A DNA stretch of 64,000 bases from Marisa cornuarietis (taxonomy: Eukaryota; Mollusca; Gastropoda; Architaenioglossa; Ampullariidae): positions 4,521,001-4,585,000 of the forward strand of contig SMMW01000534.1 in NCBI GenBank assembly GCA_004794655.1, written 5' to 3'. The stretch's first letter is position 1; every line of letters begins with the position of its first letter. Position numbers and translations under genes: made by a program. Shown here piece by piece: positions 45,401 to 58,794 of the stretch. The notes below the pieces were generated by a model, which was given only the letters and a program-made list of their open reading frames with translations, made no database searches and had not been told where the DNA came from.

Positions 45401-48400
45401 GGCAACTGTCTTGGTCGGTTCTGTTGTCCCGGCTCATTAGGAGCCCCTATTCTAGCCATGATAGGATCACGCACACCATTCTGAAACCAAAACGAGGCTG
45501 TGTGTGCATTTTCCTCGCTGAACAGGACAAGGCTCTTATCATTTTGGAAAAGGGGAACATTGGCAATTTACAGATTATTTATTTCTTAAATCACTAGCCT
45601 TTTTAGCATGTGGTTACATGTGCGTAGGTGTATTTTGTCAAGAAAAGAAACTGTAGGTCTTACAAATAATTGAACTAAAGGAGTGTTACACACACTTACT
45701 TTATGAGTACAAGCTGCCTGTGAAGTGTTTTATTTTTTTTCCAGGCCCCTGCCCTGCCTGTTTCTCTGAACTTCTTTTCCCCTACATTCCAGGCAGACAA
45801 CTCCGTTCCTCGTGTGAAGACTGTACGCTAGATATCCTTGTCACCAGAACAACATATGCCACAGGATTTTGTTACTGACCAGCAAAACAGTGGATCTCTC
45901 TCCCCTTCCATATCCCTTAACTATCCACCACTGAATCCTTTAGTTTAAACGTGTACTAAAACCATTTCTTCCACGAGCATAACTCCGAGCAACAGTTCAC
46001 TTAATGCTCGTCCATCTTCTAAACCTTTCTCTCACTTTTTGTTTCGTCTACTGACTAGTCCGCCTGCTTGTCTCCTGCTGATTCCCGTAACGCACTCTCA
46101 GTCATTACTGTTACCCGACTTCTCTTTGTGTCTATGTTTGTTTGCCTTTTATTACTTGTCAGTACTATTTGTCTTCCTTCCGTTCTTCGTATGCTATATC
46201 TTGTTTTCGTCTCAAACGCTGAGGGAATGCTCCTTTATTAGCGTGATCATGCGCAAAAATAATAAAAATCATTAACAAGTCCAGAACATAATTGTGTCTC
46301 AGGCTTGCAGAAATTTTACAAACGAAGACATGTCACAAGTTATTTAAACATAAGCGCGCACGCATGCACGCACGCTCGCACGCACGCACGCACGCTCGCA
46401 CTGGGGAATGTGGCTGTTAGCGGGGAAATGTCGTCACCGGGCATCTGTAATGAGCAGCTTCTGCAAGCATGTCTGAAGGTAAAGCGAGGACAGTCGGGCG
46501 CTTTGATGTTTTTGGCTCAGACTACGAGGGCGCTGTTCACGGTCACCTGACAGCTGTTGCGGCGCACAGGACTCGCGCCATCAATTACGCAAACAGCTAA
46601 CGAGCGTCCATAATTTATATGGTTAAAAACTAAGGGAGTGTTTTTTCTCTTCTTTGCCCAGTCGTGATTGGCTGTCTCTCACTGAAGTCTTTGGCTCATC
46701 TGGGCTGTTTTTTTCCCGGGGAGGTCACCCCTGCAGATGCCAAAAATTAGGCAGGTGACGGGAAGTGTCTCGAGGGAACGGTAATCAAGAGAGCCGCGAG
46801 TGCTTTAAACGGATTAAAAAGAATCAGGTGCGGACCTCTCCTCACCCTCGATCTCTACACCGGCAGCTAAACTAATTGCACTGGGGCAACACTCCGCAGA
46901 CCACTTTAAAAACTCTCAGGCCAACGTGAACGTCAGCGGAACTTAAAACTCTAGTGGGGGCTGGGGTGGGGTGGGGGACACGCACGTGCAATCACGTAGA
47001 CCCATGATGCCAGCTTCCCCCTTACCCCAGCCCCTTGCGGAGATGAAGCGAAATCGTGATGGTGATTCCGGTGGTGCCAGAGACACCAGGTTCGTAACAC
47101 TCCTAGAAAATTAAGGTCGACCTGTTCCGCTACTTTTGATCTGCCCTAGCACTTCCGTCGAGGTGGTTGGCTACGGTTGAGTGGAATGATTGTCTGTTTT
47201 TTTCTTGCGTAGATTATGAACGCTAGGGGCGAATTGCCTTCAACCCTACCACCCGTCAGCGTGCAAACGACCACACGTAGCGTGATCAAAGGGTCCTCCC
47301 CTCACCCTCCCGTTTGTACTCGATCGATTCATAGTTTGTTTCCAAACACAATGTGCTTCAGCAGTTCATTTCCGTGATCCTTCGAAGCATTACTAACTGC
47401 ATTACTCGCATTACTAGCTGCATTACTAGCATTACTTGCTGCCGAGTTTCAGCAACAAACTTGTTCTCCAACACTGCTACAGAATGAAAGCAGAAGGTGC
47501 TGTCATCACGACAGAAAGTTTCTTCCTCTATCCATCATTGCAAGTGTGTGGTGAAACAGGTTAATGTGATGGGCGCTTTATTTCCGCTCACTGCAGTACA
47601 TCCTCATACAAACATGTTGTTAAGATACGTGATCAAAATTTCTATCTTGCTTCATTTATTGATGTTTGTTCAATTATGCTCGCAAACGAAATAACTTGCC
47701 AAATTCTGGGTACAAGAATTAAGCTGCAAGGTTTTAAAATGGAGATAACAATGGTTCTCCATTACCAGACTTGTTGCGATCAAAGAGTTCTAATCTCTTT
47801 GAAGCGATATACTCCCATGCTAAAAATTTGTTCCTTTTCTTCTCCCCTCCCCTCCTAGAGGCAGCATTTAAAGTTGACAGAGCCACCTTGCTGTCGGAAG
47901 AAAAGTCTGATCCTCTCTCTTTAAAAAAGTCCCAAACACGAAGTCGACACCATTATCCTGTACAAGTCTTGACGGTTTCTGGGGTGGAGGTAGGTTTTTA
48001 TATGCCCTCCCCACCCCTTAAGCCTCGACGAAATGAGTTAATCAGGAGAACTTCAGGACTGCATCAGTCACGGGCTTCTTCGCCTCCAGTCACCCGCAAA
48101 GGGGTCACCTGCTAGCGTAGCCAGGTTTCAGGTGCTGAAGGTGAAAAACCCAGAAAAGCTTTTCGTCCACAAAAGGGGATGGGGGAAGACGGGAAACTAA
48201 ACAAGGCGGCACCTGCTTAGAAGCAACAAAAGGGAGAGAACTCGTCGGACAAAAAAAAGACTAGCTTCCCCTTACCACCACCCAACCGAAATGAAAATCG
48301 CCAGGGATGACGGACGAGGGCTCGCTGGAAAGTCTTTTCATTTCATGGAGGGCCGTCCATTTCCATCCCGCCCCCTTTGCATGTTTTCTTTTCTCTCTCT

Positions 48401-51000
48401 AAAACACAAAGGCGGCGCAGGAAGGCCGCTAATCCTGGCTGTAGTCGTCCGCGAAGGGGCGCCATACACGGAACACCACAAATTACGTCGCGGACTTCAA
48501 TGCGGCTCTTGTGCTCCCCACAAGACCACAAACCTCGCAAGGGCACTGCCAGTCATGCCCTCTGACCCGAGACCATTGACACAAAGTTCCATCAAGCTCG
48601 GCGCGAGAGCACTCATATGCTAATGCTTCACCGTGCCTTATTTTATTTTGCTTTATTGCAGTCATTTTCTGGTGGCGCCCTTCACCTGGGAATGTTAGCA
48701 TTTGCCGGCCGGGTGAGAAGTGGTTCATCGCACACACAAGATGACGTCATAATCCCAGAGTTCCGTGCTTTAGTCTCATGCCGTTTCAGAGGATCAGCGA
48801 TCAACGCCAGATTCAGGTAGAAGAATTCTCCCAACCACGGCACCGCTCTCGCAAAAAAAAAGTAAACCCGAAAAAGTGCAGTCTGTAGCACCTCATTGAA
48901 ATTTCGGCGAGGGTGAGGGAGGGTGGAATGAAAAAGGGTGGTGGCGTGGCTGCACGTGTGAGAGTCTGTGTGATACGCTCCAGACCTGTCCTCGTTTTTA
49001 ATCGTATCCGACGAATCCGAAAATAAAGTTCTGACTCTCCACAGTCCACAGTTCACCTGCATAACCCTCACTGTGCTCACGGTGACAGCTACGTGAGTTT
49101 TGGGGTGGGAATGATTAAAAAAAAAAAAACGTAAAAGAACGGCATCGGTTTCCTTTTTCAATGACGTGTGAATGAAGACTGTTTCTCGTGTTTTTTGTTT
49201 AAACCAGTTGAGGTCACGTGACACCTGACGCACCAAAAGATAGGTCACCATCTTCACCGACGGGCACGTGCACACGACGGTAGTGAGCGAATTGCATGCT
49301 GGCAACATTTTACGGGCGGTTCATCCTATCGAGGAAAAACAAGTTTTTAAGTTTTTGTTTAAAGATGAAAGAGACTGAAATACATGTGATGCCTTTGTTT
49401 ACTCTACACAATACGACCAGGCCACTCTCTGAAGGGTGTACATCTTTTTTATTTATTTATATATTTTTTAACCAATGCAAACAACTGGCAGGTTTTTCAA
49501 GAATGCGTACCCAGAAAACGAGGCACCCAAGATCTCCCAGACACGTGAACTAGGCGCCGGAACTGAACATTTTGTCTGACATTTCTGCATGGTTCGTTAT
49601 ATTCTCGCGAGGTGAATAGGTCTTTGTTGCTGACACACGGCTTAAAATGCCAACAACCAGCCGTGGCTGTTCTGCCAGGCATGATGCACCACTCAATAAA
49701 AATTCCATTTCCTCGAAAACATGTAATTGTGTAGCCGTTATACGGGTCCGTCAACAGATTTTGTTTTTACAAACGTCAGCAGCAATCGGAGAGGGAACAG
49801 AATGTGTTGCTCGCTTTTCATATAGGCTCACTTGTTTTACCTGTTCACCTCAGTGATCTAAAACTGGGTAAATGAACGTGAATGTCACCGGCCTGTTCAG
49901 TTTTGAAATCAAAGAACTAAATGGGGTCAAGAAAACATAAAGCAGACGATTGACAGTGTACGAAAAAAAATACGCGGCAGGGCATTAAAACTACAAAGCT
50001 GTGTCGCCTTACGAGTATCAGAATGGCGGCTAGACAGATTCACCAGAGCCAGCCAGAGTCTATCTTATTAGCTTCTGATAAATGGTTCGCATATCAATTT
50101 GTTAATTGTTACAACCTACAACAAATAAATGAGTCGTACACTCTCTACCAGGCCATGATGATGATGATGATGATGTCCATTTGTAATGCGCAGGTATCCA
50201 TTCAGAAGAATGCTCATTGCGCAGCAAAAACAAAATAAATACAAAATAAGAAAAAATAAAGTAAATAAATAGATAAAACACCAGGAAAGTAAAAAAATAT
50301 ATACATAAAAATGACCCAGTGAGTCACACCCAACACGTAACCCGTGTCACTGTTTTACGCATCCATGCCCTATACATGCTCAATTAAAAACCAAAACATG
50401 ATTCATTTAGAGGTTGTACGGTTTTAGCAAAGGATGGAGTCTATTAAACGTCATGTGTCCGTTGTCAGGTCGCTAGGCAAGTCAGGTTCAACTGTGGTGA
50501 ATAGGTGGGGGATACAGCACCGACAACGATGAACTTGGTGAAGGAACAATTCTGGAGGCCGCAATACCGCTCTTTGTGTGTATGTGTGTGTTGCTGATCT
50601 ACCTCGCATAACGGTCCTCAAGTTGTCAAACGCGGACTACACACACACACACAAACCCCCACTCCACCCCGAACCCTCCGCTGTCATCTGCCCACCAGAC
50701 AACTGTTTGTCGGTCACACGGTAGCTGGGGGTGAGGGGGGTTGCCCGCTAAGGAGCGGATTAAGCATGCAGCTGGACTGGGGGAGCATTCAAGGGACGAA
50801 ATCCTAGCGTTGTTCTCTCCCTTGGATGAGCGGGCGCCGAGCAAGCAAACACCAGTGTAACGGAGCTCTATACAAACATACCGACAGAAACAGCGGCCTC
50901 CACCCTTGGCTTCCGGTACAAAAAGGAAAACGAGTTGAGGATGCGTCTTTGAAAATAATTTAGTAGCGTAGGAAGAAAATCTCTCTCGGTGTGTGTGTGT
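42500..51000. other. Non-coding stretch, no supported gene
   Basis: I see no exon with recognisable domain content. It holds a G-run at 44112-44125, a (GCAC)n region at 46354-46400, short GCATTACTA repeats at 47385-47440, a (GAT)n run at 50153-50175 and the second copy of a dispersed repeat at 49896-50050. The frame at 44878-45108 resembles no family. Confidence 0.45.
49896..50050 (+). repeat. Dispersed repeat, copy 2 (partner at 18916-19075)
   Basis: It shares ordered blocks with the first copy: TCAGTTTTGAAATCAAAG, AACTAA, TCAAGAAA, GTGTAC, a GTCGCCTTACGAGTA block and ATTCACCAGAGCC. Divergence is high and boundaries are approximate. Confidence 0.4.
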
Positions 51001-51339
51001 GAGAGAGAGAGAGAGAGTTCAACTGTATCATAAAATTGATCGGTTACAAGGGGAATAAATCATTTTTTGTTTTTAAAAAGTCTACATATAGCATTTTTCA
51101 TTCATTTTCACGACGAAAACGCACACGCTGTGGAAAATGCAAAACCTATCTTATTAATAAGTGTAATTAGCATGTACCACAAATTACAATGACAATTTAA
51201 TGTTTAAAAAATACAAAAAAAGTTTGTGTCGCAAGATTTGGTCAGACTATTTTTCCGAAAAAATGAAAAAAAAACCAAACAGAGAACATATTGGCTTTGA
51301 TTAGGCCTATCTTCTGCTATTGTCACAAAAGTCAAGCTG

Positions 51340-53220
51340 GAAAAAATCTGATTACTGCCGAGCACATGTCACATACAAGCTTTGCATGAAAATCTCCCAC
51401 AACCACCGCAAGTGTCTCTAATTTTCTTGTCGTTCGATCTTGGGCAAAAGAAGCAACGCTGTCGCTGTCTTGGGGATGGAGTTGTATTCCGTGCATTTGT
51501 CGAAGGCTGGGAATGTGATGGAGCTCTTGTATAGTGTATAGTGCATAGTGCATAGTGTGCACTATTGTTCCCAGAACATTCTTCTTCCATAGAATTTCCA
51601 AGTCCAGTTTAATCAGGAAGATTCGCCGTTTGTGACTTTTGCCCCGTTGCAACTCGGAGTTTAGGAAAGTCCAAACATTGTAGGAATTTAGGCACTGATA
51701 CCCACCATGTTGTAGATAATGTAGAAGATTACCATAGGCAATCTTCTTGTCTTTTGTCTCCTTGTTATAGTCCAAAATCAACTGAAGTTTTTTCTCTACC
51801 GTGGTAGATCATAAAGTGCTAAAAGTAGCTACGACCTTGCCTTTCTTTGGGCAATAAGAAGCCAGCATCCCATAATCATGAAAAGCAAAGAGTGTAGTAT
51901 TCGTTTGCCTCCTTTTTGCTTATGTAAGAGTACGTGGAATCTCTTTTCTGGTTTTACGAATGGTCCCCAGCTAGGTAAGCTTCTTAGCAAGAAGTTTCTA
52001 TCCCAGCCCAAAGCTCGTGAAGACGTCTGTCACTGGTTACATTCCTTCCACTATTTTCCAACCCAGAGATCATGTCCAACACAACTCTTTCACCCTGGTT
52101 TTGTTCTCTTGGTTGATCAGGTTATCTTCCCGTGTATACGTGGCAATTCAAAACATAAGACGTTGTGCTGTCACAGCAGACCCAATATTTTTATACTATA
52201 TTTCCTGGGCTTGCTGGGTGTAATGAGTTCGGGGTAGGTCTTGTATTGTTTGTGTGTGAATGGTGTCTTGTGTTTGACGTCTTGTGTGCGTCATTTGTTC
52301 GTCATAATTTTGGGAAAAGAATGACGTAAAAAGAAGAAGAAACAAGACGGTTCCATGGCCAGATAGAAAAAGAGAGCAGCGAGTTCTTCATCTTCCATAA
52401 ATCAACTAGAAATCTCTTCACCTTCATTCCCATTTTTACGGGGGCTCGTTGAGCGTGGTGTATGTGTGTAATATGCGTCGTGCGTATGCAAGGTAAGTGT
52501 ATGTGCGTCCTATTACACTGGGAATGTATTGTTTGAAAGGACATCCGCCCCTAAAGACGACTATTTGTTCATTAACAGTCACATTTTCTGAGGGTTCGTA
52601 ACATTCCTAAGTTATCTACCCAAGCATCATCTATTTCAGAGATTGGTGATAGCTTTTCATCAGGCCGCCTTTGACTTCGTTCAGCATAATCATCATCAAA
52701 TTGAAGCACTTTCCTCAACTGCACGAATCTAGCTTGGGGAATCGCTTTTGGAAAACTAGGTCTCCCGTGCTTCTTGCTCCACACCAGTCAAAATCAGTAC
52801 ACCCATGCTGCACTCAAATTCAATGTTAGTCACCTTCTTCCGATTTTCGCCAAAAACTAGTTCGTCCTCCTTGTTCGTCCATTTATAATGATGCCACAAA
52901 TACTCTTTTTCGAATTTAAACGAGGAAGCGATTGTGTCCACGTTCCTGTTGGCATATCGGGTTGGCCCCGAAGCTTGTCGAACAATATTGACTGCCAACC
53001 TTCTCCCAACTTTGATTTTTGTGCCAGGTAATTTTGTCATCCTTTAATTGTGTCATCATTTGCGCTGTCACCCTCGCTGAAGGAGGCAAGTATTCATCTT
53101 CTTCCTCATCTTTATTCATAGAGTCAAGATTGCTGCTGTAATCATCGTAGAATAAGGAAACAACTTTTGTAGGGTCCTCCACCATGCGAGGCATTTTCTG
53201 GACTGAAGAAAGATGGGAAA
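51340..53220 (-). pseudogene. piggyBac-type transposase, decayed
   Basis: Minus-strand fragments in shifting frames follow the order of a piggyBac transposase. The N-terminal part (52750-53220) has an acidic tract, then RYANRNVDTIASSFKFE and CSMGVLILTGV. Next, near 52572-52760, come GRPSFPKAIPQARFVQL, LQFDDDY and DEKLSPI, the usual early core. At about 51930-52230 come TPSKPRKYSIKI, VLDMISGLENSGRNVTSD and LGTIRKTRKEIP. A DYNK segment follows near 51770. A cysteine-rich end at 51369-51480 (RCFFC, TCGGCG, CKACM) matches the C-terminal zinc-binding region. Several stops and frameshifts separate the pieces, so no product is expected. Such enzymes cut and paste DNA at TTAA sites. Confidence 0.85.
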
Positions 53221-53550
53221 TGGACACCAAAATAGGTTCTAAAGGGACGCTATGAGTACTTTGACAAAGAGATAGGAAGTACCATTAGGTCAGGAAGACA
53301 CAGGGAAGCGAGGGAAAAAACTTGGATGTCGCGATGTTTCTTTCTTGTAATTCATCCGTTAGCATGTGGCATTTATACCCGATGTCCATGCAGACGCCGC
53401 CGGTGGTTAACGATAGAATTTTAATTTACGCTATGATTTTTGCAGATATTTGAAAATTCATTTCATGCACGATGAGTCCATCACTAAAGTGTAAAAGTCA
53501 AGAAATTTCAAAATGTTGAGATAAACGGTTCGCGTTCTTATAAAACGCGA

Positions 53551-53596
53551 GACTTCGGTTGGGGTCCACGGACCCCAGAGGCTGTAAGAGGGTTAA
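53551..53596 (-). mobile_element. Terminus of the piggyBac element with TTAA target
   Basis: Read on the minus strand the end is TTAA (53593-53596) followed by CCCTCTTACAGCC and the palindrome GGGGTCC-GT-GGACCCC (53561-53576 on +). TTAA-CCC starts with an adjacent GGGGTC-type palindrome are characteristic of animal piggyBac elements. The distance to the transposase fragments fits a 5' terminus. The opposite terminus, expected left of 51340, could not be found. Confidence 0.7.
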
Positions 53597-53599
53597 ATC

Positions 53600-56390
53600 C
53601 TACCCCAGCGGCAGTTAAATCCCACCCACCCCGATCATGGCTTCCTCGCGCGATAGCCAGTCACGTGGTCAGACTCGATCCCCCAGCCACCAGAGAAGAG
53701 TGCGTGCCAACCAGCAGCCAGCGCGATCGCCTCGTCTGCGGCCCGTACCTTCCTTCTCGCGTTTGAAGTCGCGTCACCCTTGGCCAGGAGCAGACGACAG
53801 ACAGGCCCGGGATTAGCGCCGTTTGGCGGGGGTTGGGGCGGGGATGTCTGGACGATACACGACGGCTGAGGTCCGAGACGTGAGCTGGAACAAAGTGGCC
53901 TTTGCCCCACTTGTTTGTTTGTACGTGGATTTCTTGAGAGAGACGATGGTGTTGAGAGTAGAAACGAGGCGGTTTTCCTCCGCACTGACGCTCGACTGCG
54001 ATGTAGAAAAAAAAGTATTGCTTTCGCAGTCACATCAGCAAAAGTAGGGTAAGACGTGCCTGCCATGAGACCTCGACGTTGGGAGTTTGAAAAGTTAGAT
54101 TTACTGGTTTGTTGGGTAAATGCAGTCATGGAGTTGGCAGTAAGACACGACCTCGCTCACCACAGAAAGAACTCTTCACGATGTAAGGCGAGAAAGGGCA
54201 AGAGATACTACGCTTCCGTAAACTCGGGTGTCCCCAACACACACAGAGACATGACATGACAAGACATCTTTAATGCCAATGACTCATGGTCATTATGACG
54301 GTACAAGCATACTGATAATACAAAACAACAAGATCAACAACAATCTATAAGCAACACACACACAGAAACAGAAAGCGGATATATCTCGACTTAAGAAGTC
54401 TTGTGATGGCTGTCACTTTAGGACTCGGTTACAGGCCAAGTGACTGCTGTGCCTTCAAGACTTGGTTAACAGCCGACACAGCTTCAAACATTTACTCGCC
54501 TTCCTGCTGTCGCTTTCGCTTACGCATGCTGCGTAACTGTAATTATTGCCCCCCCCCCCTTACCTGCACACGCGGAAACCGTGCAGGTTCCCTCGTATCT
54601 TCCGCGCGGCAGAGAGCTACACAGACCCACTTGCAGCTTGCGGGGAAGCTGTGAGAAAGCCGGTGTCTTGTTTCTTTGGAGAGAAGAAAGTCGATTGCCG
54701 CCGTCAGAGGTTTTTTATCGCGCGGAGTTTTCTATCCGCCCACCGCTTCACCCTGACAGTAACACGTGTAGCACGCGCGCCCCCCTGCGCCTCACCTGTC
54801 AGGCGCAAGGGCTGATAACTCTATGCAACATTTGGCGTAAGGGAGGGCACTCCGCCAGTCCGCCCGCTCCGGCCGACGCCGCGTTTCCACGGACAGAATG
54901 GAGCGGCGTCCGCGCGCGGCACGCTGCGCGATAAACAAGCGAAAGGCTGAGGCTTCGTGAGTCTCAGTGTCTGCTCGCCGCTCCCCCCCCCCACAAAGCG
55001 AGATCATGAACGTCAGATGAAGAGCGTAGGCTGCAAGAGCACGTCAGATAGAAGTGAACAAAGTATCAGATGAACATCAAATACAGGTCCACGTGACCAC
55101 ATCAGATGCCCAACACAAAATCCAGGAGCACGTCAGGTACAGAAGAACGTCAGATGGCGAAAGTAAGATGCGGGTGAAGGTGAGACAGACAGCGTCAGAT
55201 CTGTGCTTGATCAACGCATTTTAAAGGATAAAGTTTGGCGTGGGAGGAGACGCAGATGGGAGGGGGGTGAGGTGTGTGTGTGTGTGTGGTACGGGGGAGA
55301 TTACTGCAACAGAACTGGACCGCGCGCGGCTGGTTGTCGAGGGTTTTGTGCCTCTGTTGACGTCACAAGTTCACCATATCGTGAACCCGACGTCTAGCGA
55401 TGTCTGTCATGAGGCATAGTACTTAGTTCCGCTCAAACGTTGCCACCAACTTTCTTTATTTTGGTTCATTTGGAGCAACCACGACATGATACTATGTTTG
55501 AGACTAAAACATCCCCTAAAAAGAAAGTAAACAAATGAAACGAAAGTCTGGTTTGAAGGTTCGCATCCGTCAGTGTGAGAATTCCCTCCCACCGTTATGG
55601 CATTTCCCATCATCTCTGCCAGTGTAGAGCCACTACAGGAATTATAAAGCTAATATACTTCAGGACTGCAAGACAAGAAAAAGTCTGCTATGTCGGGACG
55701 TAATAATCTCTGATTCCCTCCTGGCTTGGCAGGCAATGCAAAATTCATCCTGAGAACTAAGATATCCCCACACCTTCTGGACCTTCTGGACCAACTGCAA
55801 ATAACAAAGTGACAAGAGAGCTGTTGGCTTTCAATGGATCGTACAACAGTGCCAGACCGACCGACCGACCGACAGACAGACAGACAGACAGACAAATGTG
55901 AAATAGAATAGAGTTTATTTCAGAGAGATACAGAGCGGAGTGAAGAGGGAAGGTGGATAACTGGACATAATAATGGCGGCAAATAGAATGGGAATAACAA
56001 ATTACCACGTCTGCTGTTCATAATGTATATATTTAAAAGTAAGGAGGTAGAGCAGACACCAGAGAACATACTAGAACATTTTTAGTAATAAATAATATCA
56101 GACTCCCAGCTACTTCTGTATAGTAGACCTCGTCAAAGTAGATACCCCTGGTAGATGTCAGCTCGGAGTAGGTAAACCCCAGACATTCCCAATACATTCC
56201 AAATCAAAGTAGACGGCTTCTAGTAGATTCCATATCGCACTAGACCTACCCCAGATAGTTTTAACATGTTCCAGATCAACTTACACACAAGTGACATTCT
56301 TCTAGTAGGTAATGAGTAGTCAGGAAAGTCCACCCTTTACCAGTCAAACAAGAGCTGGTCCTCAGCAACTTCTCGTAGATCAAAAGCCAA
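53600..56390. other. Non-coding stretch, no supported gene
   Basis: GC-rich sequence near 53650-53900 and 54540-54960 has open frames on both strands but no recognisable domain. It also holds a LINE-like tail at 54248-54330, a cluster of GTCAGAT-type motifs at 55009-55200 and a (GACC/GACA)n run at 55856-55894. Confidence 0.45.
54248..54330 (-). mobile_element. 3' tail resembling a CR1/L2-type LINE or SINE
   Basis: On the minus strand it reads CATGAGTCATTGGCATTAAA, then GATGTCTTGTCATGTCATGTC-like repeats. A short AATAAA- or ATTAAA-like box followed by a 5-8 bp repeat is the usual end of CR1/L2-type elements. Confidence 0.35.
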
Positions 56391-56391
56391 G

Positions 56392-56548
56392 CAAAATCCA
56401 CCCCTCAGTTCCTTCTGGTACATCCGGAATCAAGGAAGACCCCCCCCCCTCTGTTACTTTTGGTGCATCCGAAATCAAACAAGATCCACCCCTCAGTTAC
56501 TTCTGGTACATCCGTAATCAAACAAAATCCACCCTCAGCTACAAGTGA
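56392..56548 (+). repeat. 43-bp tandem repeat, about 3.6 units
   Basis: Units share AATCCACCCCTCAGTTACTT, CTGGTACATCCG and AATCAAACAA. One unit has a C-run expansion at 56442-56451. Similar but weaker motifs continue to the left, back to about 56100. Confidence 0.8.
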
Positions 56549-57235
56549 AGTCTTAACAGAACACTTACAAAGCAGTTACTGAAATATGCAAACATGCAAA
56601 ATATTGAAAGCAAATATGCATGGTTCCACTTGGTTTGTTTTCTCTTCTGAGAACCTCTTTTCTGCTGTTAATTCTTTTTGTTTGCTTGATTTTTATTTTT
56701 TGAAGTTTCATTTCTCTTTCATTATCCCCCCACCTCCCTCTCCAACTTCTTTTCAGTGGGTCGAGGAACTGACCGGCCGAGTCTTACATAAAAAGCATTT
56801 GGTTGACAACCTCCCAGTCCCCACTCTACCTTCAGAAGTTAACTCTTTCCCCACCCTTCATTCCCCTTCCCCCATCCCGAAGCCGCCATCGCCAGCAGTG
56901 ATCACCTGCACAGCGCTAATTAAAGGCGAGTTCGCAGCGCGTGAACCACCACGCCCCCTGCACACGCTGTCGGTACCTGCTGCCACGGTGAGCCTCACCT
57001 TTCGCGCTTAATTTGTGGTGAGGTTAAGACAGGGGTGGATTGTCCACCCTCACACTCCGTGACCTTGACGGTGGCCTCGAACCAGAGTGCGAGGAGGTGG
57101 GCGCGCGTTAATTAGGCTGTCAAGTAAGATCTCCGGACCGAACTCAGCGCGCAAGATATAAACTATGTATGTATGTGCGAAATCGCCATTGGGTGGAAAC
57201 AGTTTTCCATCTAAAATCAACAACAACAGCAACAG

Positions 57236-57381
57236 GTATGTATGTATGTATGTATGTATGTATGTATGTATGTATGTATGTATGTTTTCAGTATTCGCTT
57301 ACCGAGACTAATCAAACTAAAGATTATGATGGCGGAGCCGAGACAATTGTCAATAAATGAATTGTCGACGATGTGTCAACG

Positions 57382-57420
<39 letters not shown>

Positions 57421-57434
57421 GTTGTTGTTGTTGT
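57236..57434. repeat. Microsatellite cluster (GTAT)n, (TG)n and (TTG)n
   Basis: (GTAT)n fills 57236-57285, (TG)n 57383-57419 and (TTG)n 57419-57434. Confidence 0.95.
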
Positions 57435-57540
57435 AGGTACATACTTGATTTCCTTGTACTTTTTTATCTACATATATATGTATATGATATATGCAAATTG
57501 CCCACTTCTTTCTTTGTTGAACTAGAGCACATTCTCATAT

Positions 57541-57597
57541 TGAATTGCCCACTGGGACAAATAAAGTTGGTCATTGTCATTGTCATTGTCATTGTCA
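57541..57597 (+). mobile_element. 3' tail resembling a CR1/L2-type LINE or SINE
   Basis: TTGAATTGCCCACTGGGACA followed by AATAAAGTTG and four to five repeats of TCATTG. The AATAAA box and repeated hexamer are typical of a CR1/L2-type 3' end; the coding part is absent. Confidence 0.55.
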
Positions 57598-58794
57598 CAA
57601 CCTTGGTACTGTTGGCAGTCACTTCGGAATGGAGCTCGTTATCTGCCCTCCTGATCCTCCGTAACCTTGATTACTAATAACTTTCGGAAGCTGGAAGCTG
57701 GAAGCTGGCAGACCTAAAACATACAACTGCAAACACATTCGATGTGCATGTTTATCACACATTTTGGAGACGGACACGGACTACCAAGATGGCGTCTTAA
57801 GACTTCACTGACCTTTGAGAATAAATTCCTGTGTGTGAACGTTATTATATGTGTATGTGTTTACGCATGCGCGTATATATATATATGTGTGTATTCGTGT
57901 ATATGTCCGTGTATATGACAGTTGTCCTGCCTACTGGCATCGTCTTCATTGATTCCACTGGCGTCCATTTTCCCAACCTGCCTTCCACAAGTCGTGCTTT
58001 AGACACAGTAAACCACTCACAGCCCACTGCCTCTACAGACATTGTGCATGGGGACCTTTTACTATCGTCTCAAGAGAATTGAGGGAACAGAGAAATGATT
58101 GATGTTACCTAAGAGAGAGAGAGATCAACGAGTAAGGAGGACACCGGTTCAGACCTAGTTAATCTGTATTCCTACGCCTATTGTAGGGTCTTTCCTTGAT
58201 AGGCCTGCGGTACAGACCGAGGGTTGCCAGATGCCTGGCATGAAACAGACCAGCCCCGGCACTGGCCGGCTCGTGAATACAAGACAGCAGATCGCGGGCC
58301 GTAGCACTTATCGGGAGACAGGTTACCTCTCTCCCTCCGACCTCAACAGTGTCTGTCCGCCCAGGCATTGTACAGGCCCAAGGTGTAGGTTAAAGTGCAG
58401 GGATGATGGTTGACAACAGCAAGACAAGAGATTGGAGAGAAGGATAGAGAAGAGTAAGGGACTGTAGAGGTGATGGCGACGGTGGTGGGGTCGTGGTTGT
58501 CGTGGTGGTAGAGGTAGTGGCTGAAGTGTAAGACTACTTCATGCAGCAGAAAGCTGAAGATGTAAGACTGTTTCAAACATCAGAGGCTGACCGAAGTTAT
58601 AAATCATCTTGTTAAGAAGTTTTTGAAAGTGCCTAATAGCAAATTGGTTATCACGTGAAAGGAGTAGCACATCAATGTCTTGAAGAACTCAGAAGACACT
58701 ATACATTAACACAAATCATCCCTCACCCAATTTTGTTTTATGCCTCTCCACTCATTTCCAGCTACTCCATTTCTACATTTGATTGTAATGAATA

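Noticed and set aside
53635..54129. 164-codon minus-strand open frame
   Set aside because: GC-rich sequence with open frames on both strands, no family resemblance; probably chance.
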